The notes under the pieces are model-generated. The model did no database searches. It saw nothing but the letters and a program-made list of their open reading frames with translations, and was not told where the DNA came from. This document shows positions 58,709 through 64,000 of a stretch of DNA of 64,000 nt, in pieces (positions within the stretch are counted from its first letter, which is position 1; each line of letters starts with the position of its first letter). The translations under genes were made by a program, and so were the position numbers. Origin of the DNA: Streptomyces sp. TRM70350 (GTDB lineage: Bacteria > Actinomycetota > Actinomycetes > Streptomycetales > Streptomycetaceae); contig NZ_JAHUXH010000023.1 of NCBI RefSeq assembly GCF_019219825.1, forward strand, positions 62,001 through 126,000, in the 5' to 3' direction.

Positions 58709-59752
58709 TCAGCTCCACGGCTCGATGACCGTCACCCCCGCCCCCGGCGCGCTGCCGAGCGCCGCGAGTGCGGCCGGGGCCGCGTCCAGCGGGATGGTCG
58801 CGGTCACCAGCAGGTCGGGGCGCAGGGTGCCCGCCCGGACCGCCTCCAGCATCGGCGGGTAGGCGTGGGCCGCCATGCCGTGGCTGCCGAGCAGTTCCAG
58901 CTCCAGGGCGACCGCGCGGGCCATGGGGACGGGCGTGGTGCCCGTGGATGAGGGGAGCAGGCCCACCTGGACGTGCCGGCCGCGACGGCGCAGGCCGTTG
59001 ACGGAGGCGGCGCAGGTGGCGGGGGACCCGAGGGCGTCGAGGGAGAGGTGGGCGCCACCGCCGGTGAGGTCCCGGATGGCGGCCGCCGTGTCCTCGGTGC
59101 GGGCGGCGTCCACGCACTGCGCCGCCCCGAACTTCCGTGCCAGCTCCAGTGCCCGCGCCGAGACGTCGACGGCGACGACCCTGGCCCCCGACGCCGCCGC
59201 GATCATCACCGCCGACAGGCCCACTCCCCCGCACCCGTGCACCGCGACCCACTCGCCCGCCGCCACCCGGCCCTGCTGCACGACCGCCCGGAACGCCGTG
59301 GCGAACCGGCACCCCAGCGAGGCCGCCGTCGCGAAGCTCATGTCGTCCGGCACGGCGACGAGATTCACATCGGCGTGGTCCAGCGCCACGTACTGGGCGA
59401 ACGAGCCCCAGTGCGTGAACCCGGGCTGCGTCTGCCGCTCGCACACCTGCTGGTCGCCGGCGGCGCAGGAGGGGCAGGTGCCGCAGGCGCACACGAACGG
59501 CACGGTGACCCAGTCCCCGGGCCGCCGGCCGGTCACCCGGGCGCCCACCGCCTCGACGACACCGGCGAGTTCATGACCGGGGACATGGGGCAGCGTGATG
59601 TCCGGGTCATGGCCCTGCCAGCCGTGCCAGTCGCTGCGGCACAGCCCCGTGGCCTCGACCCGCACCACCACCCCGTGCTCCGCGGGCCGCGGGTCGGCCA
59701 CCTCCCGCACGTCGGCGGGCTCCCCGAACCGCTCGAACACCACAGCCCGCAT
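58709..59752 (-). CDS. zinc-dependent alcohol dehydrogenase (MDR family)
   Basis: A 347-aa medium-chain dehydrogenase. Catalytic zinc region: TGLCRSDWHGWQGHDPDITL with PHVPGHELAGVVEAVG; structural zinc cluster CACGTCPSCAAGDQQVC; nucleotide-binding HGCGGVGLSAVMIA. NAD(P)-dependent oxidation of an unspecified alcohol. ATG at 59752 preceded by GAGGGGCGAGGG. It belongs to no evident pathway in the window; an MMPL relic lies upstream on the same strand. Confidence 0.92.
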   Translation of the reverse strand: MRAVVFERFGEPADVREVADPRPAEHGVVVRVEATGLCRSDWHGWQGHDPDITLPHVPGHELAGVVEAVGARVTGRRPGDWVTVPFVCACGTCPSCAAGDQQVCERQTQPGFTHWGSFAQYVALDHADVNLVAVPDDMSFATAASLGCRFATAFRAVVQQGRVAAGEWVAVHGCGGVGLSAVMIAAASGARVVAVDVSARALELARKFGAAQCVDAARTEDTAAAIRDLTGGGAHLSLDALGSPATCAASVNGLRRRGRHVQVGLLPSSTGTTPVPMARAVALELELLGSHGMAAHAYPPMLEAVRAGTLRPDLLVTATIPLDAAPAALAALGSAPGAGVTVIEPWS

Positions 59753-59816
59753 CCCTCGCCCCTCGCCTTCGTCTCGTCCGGCCCCTGGGGCACACCGCCC
59801 CGGCCCTGCCGGAACG

Positions 59817-60129
59817 CTAGCCTCCGGCCGCGACCTTGTCGCGCGACCGCAGTTCTGTCCCCTGCCGCCACCACGACTCCCCCTCGCCGAGCCGGAAGCA
59901 CACAGGAAGCGGGCGCGGGGCGCGGCCCGTCAGACGCATCCCCGCCGGGACCAGCAGGCCGCAGACCACCATCGCGTCCATCAGGGCCGCCGGGGCTGTC
60001 CCCGGGCCGAGCATGTCGGCGTTGGTGACGCGGGGCGCCGATCGCGGCCATGACGACCGCCGGGACGACCGCCGCCGCGGTGATCAGCCCGCCGGTGTGC
60101 TGCAGGCCGTGCCGGACGGCGTCGCCCAC
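59817..60129 (-). pseudogene. MMPL-family transporter C-terminal relic (frameshifted)
   Basis: From 60129 the frame reads VGDAVRHGLQHTGGLITAAA then VVPAVVMAAIGA; after a frame change near 60027 it continues NADMLGPGTAPAALMDAMVV, CGLLVPAGMRLTGRA to TAG at 59817. This is the last part of an MMPL/RND-type exporter (the G-L--TGG-IT-AA and LMDA--V---LVPA-MRL-GRA helices), missing its N-terminal 85%. Dead remnant. Confidence 0.75.
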
Positions 60130-60167
60130 GTGCGGTCGCCGCCCCGCCGTGGCCCCTCCTGGATAAG

Positions 60168-60182
60168 TACCCCCAGGGGGTA
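60168..60182. promoter_or_regulatory. CsoR-type copper operator
   Basis: TACCCCC-A-GGGGGTA, a perfect 7-bp palindrome within AGTACCCCCAGGGGGTATAG, 68 bp before copZ. It matches the G-tract palindrome bound by copper-sensing CsoR repressors, so copZ-copA should be induced by Cu(I). The csoR gene is not in the window. Confidence 0.85.
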
Positions 60183-60250
60183 TAGTGTGGACATGTACGG
60201 GGACCCTCCTGGACCCCGTCAGTCCCACCTGCCTCGACGAGGAGAACGAC

Positions 60251-60490
60251 ATGACCGCGCAGACCGACACCCAGGGTTCCGTCACCGCCGTCTACAAGGT
60301 GAGCGGGATGAGCTGCGGACACTGTGAAGGCGCCGTCTCCGGCGAGATCTCCCAGCTGCCCGGCGTCAGCTCGGTGAAGGCCGTCGCGACCAGCGGCGAG
60401 GTCACGGTCGTCTCCGCGACCGCCCTGGACGAGCAGGCCGTGCGCGCGGCCGTCGACGAGGCCGGCTTCGAGCTGGTCGGCCGGGCCTGA
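60251..60490 (+). CDS. copZ: copper chaperone CopZ (HMA domain)
   Basis: A 79-aa ferredoxin-like heavy-metal-associated domain with the Cu(I) site GMSCGHCEGAVSGEI (CxxC), then LPGVSSVKAVATSGEVTV and AVDEAGFELVG. Delivers Cu(I) to CopA. GAGGAG stands before the ATG at 60251; an in-frame start at 60185 lies over the operator region and is rejected. About 100 bp before copA on the same transcript, under the CsoR site. Confidence 0.95.
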   Translation: MTAQTDTQGSVTAVYKVSGMSCGHCEGAVSGEISQLPGVSSVKAVATSGEVTVVSATALDEQAVRAAVDEAGFELVGRA

Positions 60491-60568
60491 AGCACGTTTC
60501 CCCGCACCGGGCCGTACCGGAGGACCGACGCCCAGATCGGCCCCGTACGGTCCGGTCCGCCGTCTGAA

Positions 60569-60592
60569 GTCGGAGTCGGAGTCGGAGTCGGA
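60569..60592 (+). repeat. four tandem GTCGGA units overlapping the copA ribosome site
   Basis: GTCGGA repeated four times at 60569-60592, ending 1 nt before the copA ATG at 60594. The only Shine-Dalgarno-like GGAG sequences before copA are made by this repeat, so the unit number may set the number or spacing of ribosome sites. Confidence 0.8.
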
Positions 60593-60593
60593 C

Positions 60594-62849
60594 ATGAGCA
60601 GCACCACCACGACCAGCACCACAGCACGGACCTCCATAGACACGCCGGACACGCCGCTCTCCGAGGTCGAACTGCTGATCGGCGGGATGACCTGCGCCTC
60701 CTGCGCGGCCCGCGTCGAGAAGAAGCTCAACCGGATGGACGGCGTCAGCGCCACGGTGAACTACGCGACGGAGAAGGCGCGGATCACCTACCCGGCCGGG
60801 ATCGGGGTCGCCGACCTGATCGACACCGTCGTGAAGACCGGCTACACGGCCGAGCGGCCCGCACCACCGCAGCCGGAACCGGAACAGGCACCCCGGGATC
60901 CCGAGCTGGCCACCCTGCGGCAGCGCCTGATCGTTTCCGCGCTCCTCGCCGCCCCCGTCGTCCTCCTCGCGATGATCCCCGCCCTCCAGTTCGACAACTG
61001 GCAGTGGCTGTCCCTCACCCTCGCCGCGCCCGTCGTCGTCTGGGGCGGCCTGCCCTTCCACAAGGCCGCCTGGACCAACGCCCGGCACGCCGCGGCCACC
61101 ATGGACACCCTCGTCTCGGTGGGCACGCTGGCCGCGTTCGGCTGGTCGCTGTGGGCGCTGTTCTTCGGGCACGCGGGCATGCCCGGCATGCGGCACCCCT
61201 TCGAACTCACCGTCTCCCGCACGGACGGCGCCTCGATGATCTACCTCGAAGTGGCCGCCGGAGTCATCGCGTTCATCCTCCTCGGCCGCTATCTGGAGGC
61301 CCGCTCCAAGCGCCGTGCGGGTGCCGCGCTACGGGCTCTGATGGAGCTCGGCGCGAAGGACGTGGCGGTACTGCGCGACGGGCGCGAGGTCCGCGTGCCG
61401 GTCACCGAGCTGGCCGTCGGCGACCGGTTCGTCGTACGCCCCGGCGAGAAAATCGCCACCGACGGCACGGTCGTGGAGGGCGCCTCCGCACTCGACGTGT
61501 CGATGCTGACCGGCGAGTCCGTGCCGGTGGACGTGACGGCCGGGGACGCGGTGGCCGGGGCGACCGTCAACGCCGGGGGCCGGCTGGTCGTCGAGGCCAC
61601 CCGGGTCGGCGCCGACACCCAGCTCGCGCGGATGGCCCGGATGGTCGAGGAGGCGCAGAACGGCAAGGCCGAGGTGCAGCGGCTCGCGGACCGGGTCGCG
61701 GGCATCTTCGTACCCGTGGTCCTGGTGCTCGCGACCGCCACCTTCGGCGGGTGGCTCGGCGCGACCGGCGACACGGCCGCCGCCTTCACGGCCGCCGTCG
61801 CCGTACTGATCATCGCCTGCCCGTGCGCGCTGGGCCTGGCCACCCCGACCGCCCTGATGGTCGGCACGGGCCGCGGCGCGCAGCTCGGCATCCTGATCAA
61901 GGGTCCCGAGGTACTGGAGTCCACCCGCCGCGTCGACACGGTCGTCCTGGACAAGACCGGAACGGTGACCACCGGCCGGATGACCCTCCAGGAGGTGTAC
62001 GTCGCCGAAGGCGCCGACGAGCGCGAGGTGCTGCGGCTCGCGGGCGCCCTCGAACACGCCTCCGAACACCCGATCGCCCGGGCCGTGGCCGCCGGCGCCG
62101 AGAAGCGGGTCGGGGAGCTGCCGGCGGTCGAGCGGTTCGAGAACGTGCCCGGGCGGGGCGCACGCGGGCGCGTGGCGGGTCGCGAGGTGGCCGTGGGGCG
62201 CCTGTTCGAGGAGCTGCCGGAGGACTTGGCCCGCGCCCGGGACAAGGCGGAGAGCAGCGGCCGTACGGCCGTCGTGGTCGGCTGGGACGGGGTCGCGCGC
62301 GGGGTGCTCGCGGTCGCGGACGCCGTGAAGGAGACCAGCGCGCAGGCCGTGCGCGAGTTGCGCGCGCTGGGGCTCACGCCGGTGCTGCTGACCGGGGACA
62401 ACCAGCGGGTGGCCGAGGCGGTGGCGGAGACCGTCGGGATCGATCAGGTGATCGCCGAGGTGCTGCCCGAGGACAAGGTCGAGGTCGTACGGCGGCTGCG
62501 GGCCGAGGGGCGGACGGTCGCCATGGTGGGCGACGGCGTCAACGACGCGGCCGCGCTCGCCACCGCCGACCTGGGGCTCGCGATGGGCACGGGCACCGAC
62601 GCGGCGATCGAGGCGGGCGACCTGACCCTCGTCCGCGGGGACCTGCGGGTGGCGGCGGACGCGATCCGGCTGTCCCGCCGGACGCTCGCGACGATCAAGG
62701 GCAACCTCGTGTGGGCCTTCGGCTACAACGTGGCCGCGCTGCCGCTGGCCGCGGCGGGCCTGCTGAACCCGATGATCGCGGGGGCGGCGATGGCGCTGTC
62801 GTCGGTGTTCGTGGTGACGAACAGTTTGCGGCTGCGGGCATTTCGCTGA
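60594..62849 (+). CDS. copA: copper-exporting P1B-type ATPase CopA
   Basis: A 751-aa P-type ATPase that pumps Cu(I) out of the cytoplasm. Order: Thr-rich start, one HMA domain with GGMTCASC (Cys34, Cys37), eight membrane helices, actuator TGES, the membrane CPC motif at 409-411 (IIACPCALG), phosphorylation site DKTGT at Asp453, the HP-type EHASEHPIARAV and GDGVNDAAAL. Length and motifs are complete. Transcribed with copZ. Followed by an 8-bp hairpin. Confidence 0.96.
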   Translation: MSSTTTTSTTARTSIDTPDTPLSEVELLIGGMTCASCAARVEKKLNRMDGVSATVNYATEKARITYPAGIGVADLIDTVVKTGYTAERPAPPQPEPEQAPRDPELATLRQRLIVSALLAAPVVLLAMIPALQFDNWQWLSLTLAAPVVVWGGLPFHKAAWTNARHAAATMDTLVSVGTLAAFGWSLWALFFGHAGMPGMRHPFELTVSRTDGASMIYLEVAAGVIAFILLGRYLEARSKRRAGAALRALMELGAKDVAVLRDGREVRVPVTELAVGDRFVVRPGEKIATDGTVVEGASALDVSMLTGESVPVDVTAGDAVAGATVNAGGRLVVEATRVGADTQLARMARMVEEAQNGKAEVQRLADRVAGIFVPVVLVLATATFGGWLGATGDTAAAFTAAVAVLIIACPCALGLATPTALMVGTGRGAQLGILIKGPEVLESTRRVDTVVLDKTGTVTTGRMTLQEVYVAEGADEREVLRLAGALEHASEHPIARAVAAGAEKRVGELPAVERFENVPGRGARGRVAGREVAVGRLFEELPEDLARARDKAESSGRTAVVVGWDGVARGVLAVADAVKETSAQAVRELRALGLTPVLLTGDNQRVAEAVAETVGIDQVIAEVLPEDKVEVVRRLRAEGRTVAMVGDGVNDAAALATADLGLAMGTGTDAAIEAGDLTLVRGDLRVAADAIRLSRRTLATIKGNLVWAFGYNVAALPLAAAGLLNPMIAGAAMALSSVFVVTNSLRLRAFR

Positions 62850-62888
62850 GGCCGGACGTTGAAAAGGCAGGTCCCCCTTCAGTCCGAC

Positions 62889-62921
62889 GCGAGCCTCACA
62901 TAAGCTCTTCACAAGGCTCGC
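62889..62921 (+). terminator. hairpin after copA
   Basis: GCGAGCCT (62889-62896) pairs with AGGCTCGC (62914-62921), 40 bp beyond the copA stop; no T-run. Confidence 0.55.
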
Positions 62922-63417
62922 GCATCATCCTTACGCTTGAGCCCCGTTCGTCGTATCGGGCCTCTTGCGTATCTAACGGGACATATGCAAGAGACGCAGA
63001 TCACAGTGATGTGAACGTAACCATCGAAGGGGTTCGAAGGTCTAAGTTGGCGATGTCAGAGGGCGTCTTGGGGGGCGCCGGCTGGCATCTGGGGATGTCT
63101 TGGGGGACTTCCCCAGAGATGCGTTGCCGGGACACGTACACCGGGAAGCTTTGAGCGGCCCTCCCAGCGTGCGCTGTCCCGGCAGACCGCAGCGCAAGGC
63201 AGCAGTACCGCAGTAACAGCGATTCAGGCGCTGGTCCTCACAGACGCCCGGCCGGATCCCGTGGGGGGAATCCGCACCGGGACATGGGAAGGCGCCCTGG
63301 TCGTCGGCCCGTGGGGGGACCGGCGCACCGGGGCGCCTTCTGCTGTGCGCTGCGGGTGCCGTGCACCGCTGGGTGCGGCCGCCCGCTGTGCGTCGGGCGG
63401 CCGCGGGAGTCAGCGGC
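62922..63417. other. 496-bp intergenic region with citrate synthase terminators
   Basis: Two stems lie downstream of the citrate synthase gene: GCGGCCGCCCG / CGGGCGGCCGC at 63375-63404 (11 bp, 14 bp after the stop) and GAAGGCGCCC / GGGCGCCTTC at 63288-63340. The left part contains a 33-codon plus-strand frame from the ATG at 63053 (MSEGVLGGAGWHLGMSWG) without a good ribosome site; I do not call it a gene. Confidence 0.55.
63375..63404 (-). terminator. citrate synthase terminator
   Basis: An 11-bp perfect GC stem with an 8-nt loop (CTGTGCGT), 13 bp past the stop codon of the minus-strand citrate synthase gene. Confidence 0.8.
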
Positions 63418-64000
63418 TCAGCGCTCCTCGACCGGGACGAAGTCGCGCTCGACGACGCCCGTGTAGATCTGCCGCGGGCGGCCGATACGGGAGCCCGGCT
63501 CCTTGATCATCTCGTGCCACTGGGCGATCCAGCCCGGCAGCCGGCCGAGGGCGAACAGGACCGTGAACATCTCGGTCGGGAAGCCCATGGCCCGGTAGAT
63601 CAGACCGGTGTAGAAGTCGACGTTCGGGTAGAGCTTGCGCTCGGTGAAGTAGCTGTCGGAGAGCGCGTGCTCCTCCAGCTTCAGCGCGATGTCCAGCAGT
63701 TCGTCGGACTTGCCGAGCGCGGACAGCACATCGTGCGCGGCGGCCTTGATGATCTTGGCGCGCGGGTCGAAGTTCTTGTAGACCCGGTGGCCGAAGCCCA
63801 TCAGACGGACGCCGTCCTCCTTGTTCTTCACCTTGCGGATGAAGGAGTCGACGTCACCGCCGGAGTCGCGGATGCCCTCCAGCATCTCCAGCACGGACTG
63901 GTTGGCGCCGCCGTGCAGCGGGCCCCACAGGGCGTTGATGCCGGCGGAGATCGAGGCGAACATGTTCGCCTGCGAGGAGCCGACCAGGCGGACCGTGGAG
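63418..64000 (-). CDS. gltA: citrate synthase (3' part, truncated by the window)
   Basis: The C-terminal 193 residues of a type II-like citrate synthase. Active-site His residues are in NALWGPLHGGANQ and RLMGFGHRVYKNFDPRAK, and the catalytic Asp is in PNVDFYTGLIYRAMG. Condenses oxaloacetate with acetyl-CoA at entry to the TCA cycle. The protein ends GVVERDFVPVEER. The start lies beyond the right edge. In S. coelicolor the equivalent gene is called citA. Confidence 0.95.
   Translation of the reverse strand, partial: STVRLVGSSQANMFASISAGINALWGPLHGGANQSVLEMLEGIRDSGGDVDSFIRKVKNKEDGVRLMGFGHRVYKNFDPRAKIIKAAAHDVLSALGKSDELLDIALKLEEHALSDSYFTERKLYPNVDFYTGLIYRAMGFPTEMFTVLFALGRLPGWIAQWHEMIKEPGSRIGRPRQIYTGVVERDFVPVEER

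Noticed and set aside
63053..63154. A 33-aa peptide gene after copA
   Set aside because: The ATG lacks a near ribosome site and the product has no signal peptide or recognisable motif.

Overview
This window is high-GC actinobacterial chromosome, almost certainly from a Streptomyces. Evidence: very strong third-position GC, GTG/TTG starts, ATGA/GTGA stop-start couplings, a sporulation-type ssbB with paired dynamin genes, a MelC1/MelC2-type tyrosinase operon, sortase-E-type surface proteins, and many small secreted proteins. From memory, the order ssbB-dynB-dynA, tyrosinase, mmsA, copZ-copA, citrate synthase matches the core chromosome of S. coelicolor relatives.

Layout. 0-12 kb is core: the 3' end of a possible FHA-domain gene, a PCMT-like methyltransferase, a truncated hemoglobin, an ettA/thioesterase/hypothetical operon, a thioester-domain LAATG surface protein, ssbB, dynB, dynA and tRNA-Arg(TCT). 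A 164-bp full-length fold-back element lies between the divergent methyltransferase and hemoglobin genes. 12.3-16.5 kb holds a compact unit: a TrmB/LuxR-like regulator, a 54-aa secreted peptide missed by a 60-aa length cut-off, an EamA transporter and an M20 amidohydrolase. 16.6-19.8 kb has a QueD/PTPS-like gene with a 13-nt homopolymer and a 907-aa STAND-type ATPase.

20.4-28.1 kb is an island of small secreted proteins: a 38-copy KPAYPx repeat protein, a PQYAA repeat protein, three paralogs of a two-cysteine SHD..N..LNGEG family plus a relic, two rodlin-like proteins, a pair of GSTK.GP paralogs and another repeat protein. Several share duplicated leaders or promoters. The interior also holds decayed genes.

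28.3-34.6 kb carries a condensation-domain protein, a tyrosinase with its Tat-exported copper chaperone, a DUF5949-like protein, an MPETG surface protein and a secreted GH26-like glycosidase. 34.6-44.8 kb is an exopolysaccharide locus (CelD-like GNAT, Wzz-like protein, three glycosyltransferases, polysaccharide deacetylase, MurJ-type flippase, O-antigen ligase/polymerase, initiating sugar transferase), mostly translationally coupled. 45-47.5 kb has five more small secreted proteins, three of them tandem paralogs.

47.6-64 kb is metabolic: an ABC exporter whose ATPase is fused to an exported CocE-like hydrolase; a myo-inositol catabolic operon (iolC, Cgl0159-type aldolase, iolB, iolD, mmsA) with a GntR-like palindrome upstream; small regulatory and metabolic genes; an MMPL relic; copZ-copA behind a CsoR-type operator; and the 3' part of citrate synthase. 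Together the window links sporulation-septum functions, melanin, an exopolysaccharide and a rapidly evolving set of cell-surface proteins, which suggests a locus for building the aerial-hypha surface.
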